Origin: Flavobacterium laiguense
GTDB taxonomy: Bacteria > Bacteroidota > Bacteroidia > Flavobacteriales > Flavobacteriaceae
DNA: 64,000 bases
Reading direction: 5' to 3'
Assembly (NCBI RefSeq): GCF_003097655.1
Contig: NZ_QCZH01000001.1
Location: 62,001 to 126,000 of the forward strand
In this document: in pieces, positions 32,105-39,754 of the stretch
How the letters are laid out: each line of letters opens with the position of its first letter
How positions within the stretch are numbered: the stretch's first letter is position 1
The notes under the pieces: generated by a model
What the model was told of the DNA's origin: nothing
What the model saw: the letters and a program-made list of their open reading frames with translations, nothing else
Database searches by the model: none
Program-made: the position numbers and the translations under genes

Positions 32105-32560
32105 TCAAGCATATTTAATGTCAAAATAATTTTCCATCGCTTTTTGCATAATGGCTTGATCGAGTTTGAGTAATTCGGCTTTTACATCCCAATCTTTAAT
32201 CATCTCTTCATCTTCTTCACAGATTTCTTCGCCTTCTAGTTTTCTAGCTAAAATATCGCTTAGTAAAATTTGGTCGCAAGAATAGTAATTTGGATAATAG
32301 GTTTCTATGAAAGGCCAGTAGTTCACATTACTTTTTCGAACATCTAGTGCCTTATTTTTATCAAAAATAGACTTATTGAAATGTATATTTTCAATTGCAA
32401 GAGAACCTGTATATTGAGATACAAATTCCAAATCATCCAAAAGTGTTCCAAAAGACGAGGCAATCAAATATTTTTGTATTGCATCTTCCCTTGAAATTCC
32501 ACGCTCATTTCCTTTATGTTCACCATTCTTGTAAATAGCAAATAATTTTAGTTCTTTCAT
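32105..32560 (-). CDS. Unknown protein coupled to the helicase-nuclease gene
   Basis: A 151-residue acidic protein with no family I recognise. Visible features are LFAIYKNGEHKGNERGISREDAIQKYLIAS (a DUF-like N-terminus) and an acidic stretch LEGEEICEEDEEMIKDWDV. Its ATG overlaps the TGA of the preceding helicase gene (ATGA, 32557-32560), indicating translational coupling and a shared role in the island, possibly as inhibitor, specificity or effector subunit. That role is inference only. Confidence 0.7.
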   Translation of the reverse strand: MKELKLFAIYKNGEHKGNERGISREDAIQKYLIASSFGTLLDDLEFVSQYTGSLAIENIHFNKSIFDKNKALDVRKSNVNYWPFIETYYPNYYSCDQILLSDILARKLEGEEICEEDEEMIKDWDVKAELLKLDQAIMQKAMENYFDIKYA

Positions 32561-35500
32561 TTTTCAAAATTATCTGAAATTATCGAAATAAACTCACCAA
32601 CAACCCTCATTTCCGCACCATTTTCTTCATTGATGATAATATTTTTGTAGGAAGTGTCAAATGAATTTGGTCTTAAAACAATTGAAGTGTGTTGCCAACC
32701 TTCTTTAGATACTACTTTTTCACTTGAATACGTTTTAATAGTAAAAGCAGAATTGAAATCTTGATCTTGAATATCAATGTTTTCAACTAAAACTATTTTT
32801 CCATTTCTACTGCCACCGGTATAAGGTTTAAATAAACAAAGTGAACCATTAGGAATTACTCTATTCATTGATTCACCAACTATTTTACAAGCAAAATAAT
32901 CACCATTAGTGTTACTGTTTTCAGGGCCTTCTATTAAAGTAAAATCTTTTTCAGATTGAATTTCACTAAATGTTCCTGCAGCTGCATAGAAATCATAAAG
33001 AGGGATTGGGTTTCTTAAAATTGGTTCAAAATTTATAACGCTTTGTTCTTGAATAATACTAACACTCTTTCTCTGCTTATTATCTTTAAAAGCTCCATTT
33101 TCTTCAAAATAGTTATACATAGAAGCAGAAACAGAGGTTGCCAAATTGAAACGAATTTTCACAACCGAAACCTGTTTCCCACTATCATTACTCATAGTCG
33201 TTTGTTCCGTCTGATTCAATTCAGGACTTACTTCTCCCATATAATAAAAGTCCATTCCTTCATCATTATTTTTTTTAATAAAAAGAGGAAGCCTTATAGC
33301 TCCATTTTTGCCTAAAATAGATTGAACGTCATTACTATTAATTTTTCTATTAGATTTTGACATCCAGTCAAATTCTCTATTATTCACAAACTTATCCTCA
33401 TATTTTGTAGATTCAGATATATCTTCTGCCTTATGATAATTTACAAAAATAGGACAATGAGAATTATCGGGACTAACCAAATAACCTCCTACGTTCTGAG
33501 CGACAGGGTTTTCTGCGGTATTTAATATTCTAAATACATCTTTACGAGAGTATTTTCGATAAAGTACAAATCCTTTCTGCCAATTATCAGGTTCAAATAG
33601 TTTATCAAATTCATAAATGGAATAATCCGTAGAATCAACTAGAAATGTCTTAAATGATTGTTGGTTTAAATTTGAAAGAAAAGTGTTTGAAAACACGAAA
33701 CTGTCATTCTCCAATTTTATAATGTCTAAATTATTAATTTCTTTTACTGAAATCAATTTACCTCCTTTTTTTTCTCTAATAAATTCAAAATTTAAATTGG
33801 AAATACAGGATTGAATTGTTTCGTCGGAAATTGTGTATAGATATTTTTTAGAAATAGTATCTTTTAAATCATTTAGGGAAAGTTTTCCATATTCTATTAA
33901 TGATTTGATAATTAAGCTTTCCTCAACTCTTTTTGAATTATTTATTTCTTTAGAAAACAGTTCTAAAAGTTGAATTTGCTGTATAGATAAATCTAAGTTG
34001 AATTCTTTCTCAACTTTTACGATGAAATTATAATACGAATTGGAATAATTCACATACAAATAAGGGTCTCTTGAACCATGTTCAATAAAATCCATCATCA
34101 TTGGAATTCTACCAAGCTTGAATTTCAAAAGATTGTAATCTTTCTTCAAATCAGAGAACAATTGCATGTTCGCAGAATCAATGGATTGAAATATTTTTTC
34201 TCTGGTAATCTCATCAAAATTAATCGTTGAAGCACCAGGAATCATCCTACTGCCCTCTGTAATTAATTTTCTTAAAGAATCCTTATTGTAAGTTGTGTCT
34301 CCATATAATGCAATAGGAATTAGATAATTATTTTCATAATTACCAATAAAATCGATAACAGTTACATAACTTTTCCCTTCAACTTTTCTTAACCCTCTGC
34401 CTAGTTGCTGAATGAAAATAATTGCTGATTCTGTAGGTCGAAGCATAATAATTTGATTGATTTTAGGAATATCAATTCCTTCATTAAAAATATCAACCGT
34501 AAAAATGTAGTCTAACTTTTCATTTAAATTATCCGATTCTAATTTTTCAATCGCTTTTGCTCTTTCTTCTTCAGAACAATCACCTGTTAGAGCAACAGTT
34601 TTAAATCCATTCAAATTAAATAAAGTAGAGAGTTCAATTGCTTCTTTTTTTCTTGAACAAAATACTAAGCCTCTAGTTATTCCATTATCACTTCCATAAA
34701 AAATGGCTTGTTCAATTATTCTATTAACTCTTTCGCTTGAGATTAATAAATTAAAATCTGCTTTGTTATCAATCTCATTATTATCAATTAGTATATCAGT
34801 TACTCCATAATAATGAAATGAACAGAGCATTTCTTCTTCCATTGCTCTGTTTAATCTAATTTCATAAGCAATGTTGTGGTCAAATAATTGAAAAATGTCA
34901 TTGCCATCAGTTCTTTCAGGAGTTGCGGTCATTCCTAAAAGGAACTTAGGCTCAAAATAATCTATCAATCGCAAATATGAATCTGCGCCAGACCTATGAG
35001 TTTCATCAATAATTATATAATCAAAATGATCTTTCGAGAAGTTTTCTAGGTGTGTGGACTTTGAAATTGTTTGAATTGTTGAAAACACAAAATCACAATC
35101 TAAGTCCCTTTTTTCTCCTGAATACAATCCCATTGTTTTATTTTTTCCAAAAACTTTTTTGAAAGTTTTTAATGAATCTTTTGCAATGGTTAATCTATGA
35201 ACTACAAATAATAATTTCTTGGGTTTAAAGGTTTTTGCATCAAAAGCTGATAAATAGGTTTTTCCTGTTCCAGTAGCAGAAATAATTAAAGCTTTATTCT
35301 TTTTATCTTCTCGTAAATTTTTTAAGTTTTCCAATGCTTCGATTTGCATTGAATTAGGTGTTATAATTATTTGGGATTCAATAAAAATTTCACTAGAATT
35401 TTTATTGTTTAGAAGAAATTGGTTTTGATAAATTTCTTCGTAATACAATATAAATTCTTTCGTTACTTGTGTAGCTTTTTGAAAATCAGATTGAAATTCA

Positions 35501-36012
35501 TTGATTACTTTTTCAACAATGCCACTCTCATCTATTGCAGAGACTTTAATATTCCATTCTTTATTAGTTGACAAGGCCTGAGCCGTTAAATTACTGCTGC
35601 CAACAATTAGATTGTAATGTTCATTATTTTTAAATATATATCCTTTTGCATGAGCGTTTCCTGTTGTAGCAATTCTTAAATCTATATTTTTGAATTGTAA
35701 TAATCTTTTAAGCGCTTCAGGTTGTGTAAAATTTAAGTACTGTGAAACTAAAATTTCGCCTTTTATTTCCCGATTTTCTAGTTCTTTTAATTTATTGATT
35801 ATAGTAGCAACTCCACTTGTTGTAACAAATGCCACAGAGATATAAAACTGATTACAATTTTCAAGTTCTTGAAGTATTGTTGAAAGAACTTTTTTTGGTG
35901 GATTTTTTTGATTAACAAGCAGCTCAGGTTGATAAGCAACGTCAGATATAATGTTTTTATCAATATAACCAGTTTGTAAACTGGAATTGAAAATTTGAAT
36001 TAATTTATCCAT
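32557..36012 (-). CDS. PLD-nuclease/SF2-helicase/DUF3427 protein with C-terminal S24 (LexA-like) domain
   Basis: An 1151-residue multidomain protein. The PLD-like nuclease half-site is HAKGYIF (121-127) with GSSNLT (138-143). SF2 helicase motifs are SATGTGKT (245-252), DETH (336-339), GMTATPER (360-367) and QQLGRGLR (535-542). The DUF3427-like region spans ~795-955 (NVGGYLVSPDNSHCPIFVNYHK, EFDWMSKSNRK). The last ~150 residues match S24 peptidases: an Ala1012-Gly1013 cleavage site in FYAAAGTF, Ser1048 in VGESMN, and Lys1093 in FTIKTY. The gene overlaps the upstream NUDIX frame by 8 bp and the downstream gene by 4 bp. It is probably an ATP-dependent restriction-like effector under self-cleavage control. 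Confidence 0.9.
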   Translation of the reverse strand: MDKLIQIFNSSLQTGYIDKNIISDVAYQPELLVNQKNPPKKVLSTILQELENCNQFYISVAFVTTSGVATIINKLKELENREIKGEILVSQYLNFTQPEALKRLLQFKNIDLRIATTGNAHAKGYIFKNNEHYNLIVGSSNLTAQALSTNKEWNIKVSAIDESGIVEKVINEFQSDFQKATQVTKEFILYYEEIYQNQFLLNNKNSSEIFIESQIIITPNSMQIEALENLKNLREDKKNKALIISATGTGKTYLSAFDAKTFKPKKLLFVVHRLTIAKDSLKTFKKVFGKNKTMGLYSGEKRDLDCDFVFSTIQTISKSTHLENFSKDHFDYIIIDETHRSGADSYLRLIDYFEPKFLLGMTATPERTDGNDIFQLFDHNIAYEIRLNRAMEEEMLCSFHYYGVTDILIDNNEIDNKADFNLLISSERVNRIIEQAIFYGSDNGITRGLVFCSRKKEAIELSTLFNLNGFKTVALTGDCSEEERAKAIEKLESDNLNEKLDYIFTVDIFNEGIDIPKINQIIMLRPTESAIIFIQQLGRGLRKVEGKSYVTVIDFIGNYENNYLIPIALYGDTTYNKDSLRKLITEGSRMIPGASTINFDEITREKIFQSIDSANMQLFSDLKKDYNLLKFKLGRIPMMMDFIEHGSRDPYLYVNYSNSYYNFIVKVEKEFNLDLSIQQIQLLELFSKEINNSKRVEESLIIKSLIEYGKLSLNDLKDTISKKYLYTISDETIQSCISNLNFEFIREKKGGKLISVKEINNLDIIKLENDSFVFSNTFLSNLNQQSFKTFLVDSTDYSIYEFDKLFEPDNWQKGFVLYRKYSRKDVFRILNTAENPVAQNVGGYLVSPDNSHCPIFVNYHKAEDISESTKYEDKFVNNREFDWMSKSNRKINSNDVQSILGKNGAIRLPLFIKKNNDEGMDFYYMGEVSPELNQTEQTTMSNDSGKQVSVVKIRFNLATSVSASMYNYFEENGAFKDNKQRKSVSIIQEQSVINFEPILRNPIPLYDFYAAAGTFSEIQSEKDFTLIEGPENSNTNGDYFACKIVGESMNRVIPNGSLCLFKPYTGGSRNGKIVLVENIDIQDQDFNSAFTIKTYSSEKVVSKEGWQHTSIVLRPNSFDTSYKNIIINEENGAEMRVVGEFISIISDNFEK

Positions 36013-36400
36013 TCATTACTAATTTATTTACTATGGGAATATCAGCTGCAGCCCAATCAAGTTTATTAAGTTCATTTAGATTTAACCACTCTTGTGCTAT
36101 ATGTTCATTAAGATGGAGTTCTTTTGTTTTTACTTCACAAATAAAACTGTGCATTGTCAATTCAAAATCAGGATATTGATGAACAACTGTACTAAAGAAA
36201 GTTTTGATGTCAGTTATAATATTTAACTCTTCAAATAATTCACGCTTTAAAGCTTCTTTTTGTGTTTCGCCTTGTTCAATTTTTCCGCCAGGAAATTCAA
36301 ACTTCTCAGATATATATGAAAACTTATTTTTAGGTCTTTGTACACATAAAATTTTATCCTCAAAATATATTATTGCAGCTACTACTTCAATTTTCTTCAT
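36005..36400 (-). CDS. NUDIX hydrolase (MutT-like)
   Basis: A 131-residue protein with a complete Nudix box at 39-61: G39-x5-E45-x7-R53-E54-L-F-E57-E58 (within FPGGKIEQGETQKEALKREL). N-terminal VAAIIYFEDKILCVQRPK resembles 8-oxo-dGTPase/CTP pyrophosphohydrolase MutT-type enzymes. It hydrolyses nucleoside diphosphate-linked substrates, possibly modified dNTPs. Its stop overlaps the start of the helicase-nuclease, so it is an obligate neighbour in this island. NUDIX genes beside DUF3427 helicases are an arrangement I recall from other genomes, which I cannot check here. Confidence 0.92.
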   Translation of the reverse strand: MKKIEVVAAIIYFEDKILCVQRPKNKFSYISEKFEFPGGKIEQGETQKEALKRELFEELNIITDIKTFFSTVVHQYPDFELTMHSFICEVKTKELHLNEHIAQEWLNLNELNKLDWAAADIPIVNKLVMNG

Positions 36401-36445
36401 TCTTAATTTCTGATTTAATTAAATGTATATGTAATTTTTTCAAAA

Positions 36446-36660
36446 CTATTTTCTTGTAATACTTCCTTTCAAACAATCGCGATATTCCTTGACTTTGTTA
36501 TGTTTGAAATAATCAAGAGCAGTTTTTTTAAGGTGACACATGCATCCTTATTCATTTCTACATGCGCAATTGGTTCAAATCTCTCTGATATAAAAACCTC
36601 TGAGAGCCAGCCTGCTCCTGTAAAAAGATCTGTATAGGTTAGCTTATTCTCTATTATCAA
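36446..36660 (-). pseudogene. Remnant of a DNA cytosine-5 methyltransferase
   Basis: From ATG 36660 the frame reads LTYTDLFTGAGWLSEVF and then ERFEPIAHVEMNKDACVTLKK. This is the N-terminus of a C5-methyltransferase with motif I (DLFxGxG), with W replacing the usual second G of GGLS. At a run of seven A the reading frame shifts. Skipping one A restores LKTALDYFKHNKVKEYRDCLKG..., which then ends at TAG 36446-36448. Everything from the catalytic PC motif onward is gone. It overlaps the upstream XRE gene by 17 bp. A decayed partner of vsr is the simplest reading. Confidence 0.85.
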
Positions 36661-36856
36661 ATAATTCTTGAATGTTTACTTCGAGTGCTTTTGCCAGTTT
36701 TTCGATGATGAGTAGTGATACATTTCTTTTCCCTTTCTCGATATCTGAAATATAGGTTCTGTCGATGTTGGCAATATTCGCCAAAAACTCAATTGAGAAA
36801 CCTTTTTGTTCTCTTAGTTCTTTGACTTTAGATCCGAATTTTTCCTTTATATTCAT
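36644..36856 (-). CDS. Small XRE regulator (controller-protein-like)
   Basis: A 70-residue Cro/C1 HTH protein covering the domain with no extension: VKELREQKGFSIEFLANIANIDRTYISDIEKGKRNVSLLIIEKLAKALEVNIQELF. Size and position, overlapping the start of a methyltransferase gene, match controller (C) proteins of restriction-modification systems. An inverted repeat lies 22 bp upstream (36878-36908). It probably autoregulates and times expression of the island operon. Confidence 0.88.
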   Translation of the reverse strand: MNIKEKFGSKVKELREQKGFSIEFLANIANIDRTYISDIEKGKRNVSLLIIEKLAKALEVNIQELFDNRE

Positions 36857-36877
36857 AGCTTATAAAAATAGTTTTAT

Positions 36878-36908
36878 GAGGACAATTGACCTGCTTACAA
36901 TAGTCCTC
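36878..36908. promoter_or_regulatory. Dyad operator upstream of the XRE gene
   Basis: GAGGACAATTG (36878-36888) and CAATAGTCCTC (36898-36908) form an 11-bp inverted repeat with one central mismatch and a 9-bp spacer. The size and position suit an operator for the 70-residue controller-like protein. Confidence 0.6.
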
Positions 36909-36943
36909 GTAGGTAAATAGTTTTCAATTTGTTTTCAGACAAA

Positions 36944-36973
36944 AAAAACGCCAATCTTTTGACTGGCGTTTTT
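36944..36973. terminator. Bidirectional hairpin at the island edge
   Basis: AAAAACGCCA (36944-36953) pairs with TGGCGTTTTT (36964-36973), with A/T-runs on both sides. It may isolate the defence island from transcription through the repeat region. Confidence 0.7.
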
Positions 36974-37169
36974 GAAAAATCGAAGTTTTTCATTTTGATT
37001 TTTCATTAGTATTCTTAAATAGCTGATCTCTTATCTAAATTGCCATCTATTTTAATTAATGAGAATCAGCGGTCAAAATGCCTCGCTATGCAACTACTAA
37101 GGACAGAAGAGTAATTTTGTTCCGCTTTTTTAGTGTTTTATCCTATAATCTTACTTTTTTATCAAAAAA

Positions 37170-37455
37170 CATGGTGTTAAGTACCAATACTGCAGGTGCT
37201 TAATACCTCTATTGTTGGTGCGAAGTACCTCTTCTATTGGTTTTAAGCACCAATAGTATTGGTGCGAACTACCTCTATTATTGGCGCGAAGTACCTCTTC
37301 TATTGGTTTTAAGCACCAATAGTGTTGGTGCGAACTACCTCTATTATTGGTGGGAAGTACCTCTACTATTGGTTTAAAACACCAATAGTGTTGGTGCGAG
37401 CTACCTCTACTATTGGCTCGAACTACCTCTGTTATTGGTCTTAAGCACCAATTAT
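37170..37455. repeat. Tandem array of thirteen 22-bp units
   Basis: Exact 22-bp periodicity runs from 37170 to 37455. Most units contain TTGGTGCGAA and TACCTCT. Every third unit instead reads like ATTGGTTTTAAGCACCAAT, a self-complementary hairpin, so a 66-bp higher-order period is superimposed (clearest 37236-37389). It is not coding and not a CRISPR array because there are no unique spacers. Confidence 0.9.
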
Positions 37456-37574
37456 TCTGATATATGCGAGATAAGGACTTTATTTCCTTGGCTGTAGTCT
37501 AAATAAATGGTGTTACATTTTTTATTATTTATACTTAACTTTAACAGTGAGCTATTAATTGAGCAAAATGTAAA

Positions 37575-37704
37575 GTCCCTACGGGACAACAGCATGTGCG
37601 TAAATTTTCAGCTACCTACATTTAATCCCTACGGGATATTGCTCCGTAGGGAGCTAAATGTTGGTAGAAAAACAAATTCACCGTGCCAATTGTCCCGTAG
37701 GGAC
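37575..37704. repeat. Nested palindromic element (130 bp)
   Basis: The outer arms GTCCCTACGGGACAA (37575-37589) and 37690-37704 are perfectly complementary over 15 bp. The inner arms 37612-37634 and 37644-37666 pair extensively around GATATTGCT. The TCCCTACGGGA word occurs four times. It is likely a non-autonomous mobile palindrome or a structured RNA; no gene is inside. Confidence 0.75.
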
Positions 37705-37921
37705 TATACAGGACTAATTTATGTAGCTGTCTTTAATGTGAATAACAAATTTCATCAGCAACATTCTTTTAGACTACATCCATTTCCTTTGAGAATTCTT
37801 CTCAAAAATTAAACCTTCCATTTTAGATTGAATAAGGATTACCATTCATCCCTTTTTAAACCAAAAAATGGATGGTTGTTAAAGAAAAACCTGCCTTGGA
37901 TTATGGATTTAGCACGTGAGA

Positions 37922-37978
37922 TTGCTTCGTTCCTCGCAAAGACTAACACACGCAAAGTCATTGCGAGGAACGAAGCAA
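37922..37978. repeat. Inverted repeat TTGCTTCGTTCCTCGCAA
   Basis: The 18-bp arms at 37922-37939 and 37961-37978 are perfect complements with a 21-bp loop. This GAGGAACGAAGCAA word is familiar to me as a widespread bacterial intergenic repeat, although I cannot verify copy number here. Confidence 0.7.
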
Positions 37979-38058
37979 ACGCACTAAAATAAGAATACAC
38001 AAAACGCGATTTTATCTTGACTATCAAGACGAATGACTAGCTTACACTGTTCCCAACT

Positions 38059-38086
38059 CAATTGTGTCCCAGTGCGGACACAATTG
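38059..38086. terminator. Hairpin in the gene-free region
   Basis: CAATTGTGTCC (38059-38069) is perfectly complementary to 38076-38086. No adjacent gene ends here, so its function is unclear. Confidence 0.45.
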
Positions 38087-38228
38087 GAAAGGTGCGAAGA
38101 AGTCCCTTAAATTATAATTTTGTTTTTCATAATCCTGTATCGGTTTTTCAAAACCAAAACATTCAATTATTGATTCGAACAAGGCGAATACATGATTTTA
38201 AAAAATAAAGTACTGTATGAAACGGAAT

Positions 38229-38308
38229 GCCCTAGCCCTGATGGAAGCGACATCCTTTTGTGCCGGTGTTCGGCACAAAAGATATAGCGGACAGCAGGAA
38301 ATAGCTCC
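38229..38308 (+). repeat. Structured repeat family R2, copy 1
   Basis: The conserved 5' flank is GCCCTAGCCCTGATGGAAG. A stem CTTTTGTGCCG/CGGCACAAAAG follows (38255-38265 and 38271-38281), then the conserved 3' flank GGACAGCAGGAA...GCTCC. A second copy lies on the minus strand at 62710-62794 with the same flanks but a different, still perfect stem. It may be a conserved RNA or a terminator-type repeat. Confidence 0.65.
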
Positions 38309-39312
38309 TACTTATTCGGTTTATGGTTTTGACGGTATTCGTTTAAGACTTGATCCATGACCCAAGTGGTTCGAGCCGCAGTGGCACCTGTAGAAGGACA
38401 ATCTGCCTCTCCCAAAAGTTCCTTTATGACAGTCTCGATAAGGGGTTGCTGAATGTGTTCCGGATTTTCGACAGTTATGGTTTTTGTCAAGCCGTGGGCG
38501 TCATACACCAAAATGGGGCCGTCGCCAAAGGTTGCAAACGTAATCTTGCCTTGGTCGCCCACAATCTCTACAGTATCGAGGCGGGTGTGGCTGCCAAAAT
38601 TCCACATGCCACTACCGTGCATTCCGTTTTCGAAAAGAAGAGACATAGAAACGGCATCTTCGGCCGGATACGCATTTTGTTGCGATGTGGCATGTCCGCG
38701 TGCCGAAACAATGGGACCAAACAGATAATCTAAGAGATCGAGCGTATGGCAAGCCAAATCGACAAAGATTCCACCACCTGAGATTTCGGGTTGCACGGTC
38801 CATGGGAGTTGCTGCGGATCTTGATAACGGGTTTCCAACGAATGATACAACACACAGTTGACATGGCGTGGCGTACCAATGACCTTATCCTTGTGTAGTA
38901 GCTCCTCGATTTTTAGGAATCTGGGAAGTCGTCTTCGGTAATATGCCACAAAGAGCGGAACCTGATTTTCTTGACAAGCGCTTATCATTTCGTTACACTC
39001 TTCAAAAGTCATGGCCATGGGTTTCTCGACATAAACTGGTTTTCCGGCTTTGGCACACATTACCGTATATTCCTTGTGTGCGGAAGGTGGAGTGGCAATA
39101 TAAACAGCATTTACCTCTGGATCATTAATGAGTTCTTGTGCATTTGTATACCATTTGGGTACATTATGACGACGGGCATAATCCTCGGCCTTTGCAGGAT
39201 CGCGGCGCATGACGGCAACCAACTGAGAGTTGGGAGTTTTCTGGAGTGCTGGCCCACTTTTGACTTCGGTGACACTACCACATCCTATGATTCCCCATTT
39301 GACTGTTTTCAT
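38308..39312 (-). CDS. Gfo/Idh/MocA family oxidoreductase
   Basis: A 334-residue protein. The N-terminal NAD(P)-binding GIIGCGSVTEVKSGPAL (8-24) and the family EKP motif (KPVYVEKPMAMTFEEC, ~92-107) are clear. The C-terminal alpha/beta substrate domain contains GGGIFVDLACHTLDLLDYLFG with the catalytic-type Asp/His. It oxidises or reduces a sugar, polyol or related compound. GC content and codon choice look somewhat higher than in the neighbours, and it is flanked by repeat-rich DNA, so horizontal acquisition is possible. The substrate is unknown. Confidence 0.92.
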   Translation of the reverse strand: MKTVKWGIIGCGSVTEVKSGPALQKTPNSQLVAVMRRDPAKAEDYARRHNVPKWYTNAQELINDPEVNAVYIATPPSAHKEYTVMCAKAGKPVYVEKPMAMTFEECNEMISACQENQVPLFVAYYRRRLPRFLKIEELLHKDKVIGTPRHVNCVLYHSLETRYQDPQQLPWTVQPEISGGGIFVDLACHTLDLLDYLFGPIVSARGHATSQQNAYPAEDAVSMSLLFENGMHGSGMWNFGSHTRLDTVEIVGDQGKITFATFGDGPILVYDAHGLTKTITVENPEHIQQPLIETVIKELLGEADCPSTGATAARTTWVMDQVLNEYRQNHKPNK

Positions 39313-39754
39313 TTGCTGCTTTTTTACATTTATGTTTCAAATATCGGTAACTTTTTTATAAAAAAATTGTGCCTTTTGTAATTAAAAAATTAACTACAAA
39401 AGGCACAAAATCTGGTTTCCTAAAAAGTATTAGGCTCTGTTTTTCTACCAATGACTTTTTTTAACATCCCTACGATCCGCAAACTTGTCATGCTGACGAA
39501 GGAAGCATCCCCGCAAGACACGAGCGACAGCGAATTGGCGAAGCAAACTCCGTGGTCAAAAGCATCAATCTTTGTCGATCTAGCAACGGAGATCTCTCCT
39601 TCGTCGAGATGACAATATTGGGCATAGGTATTACGTAATATCAGACTACTTGAACGTTATTCTATATTGCTTTTTGATAAAAAATTTCACCTCGTAAAGT
39701 CGCAAAAATTAAACTTTTTCTTTGCGTCTTAGCGCCTTTGCGGTTAAACTGTTT
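39313..39754. repeat. Repeat-bearing gap between oxidoreductase and peptidase genes
   Basis: A 14-bp perfect hairpin TTGTGCCTTTTGTA (39367-39380) pairs with 39395-39408. A larger imperfect palindrome runs from TTGTCATGCTGACGAAGGA (39485) to its counterpart ending at 39615. Near 39690-39745 there are GCAAA/TTTGCG words like those at 29895-30010. No gene was found. Confidence 0.6.

Noticed and set aside
37170..37455. CRISPR array
   Set aside because: The 22-bp units abut directly with no unique spacers, and no cas genes are present; it is a simple tandem repeat.
37507..37812. 101-residue plus-strand frame
   Set aside because: It runs through the nested palindrome and has no protein-like features; the frame is a by-product of repeat sequence.
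37839..38027. 62-residue minus-strand frame
   Set aside because: It overlaps the GAGGAACGAAGCAA inverted repeat and has no homology signal or promoter.
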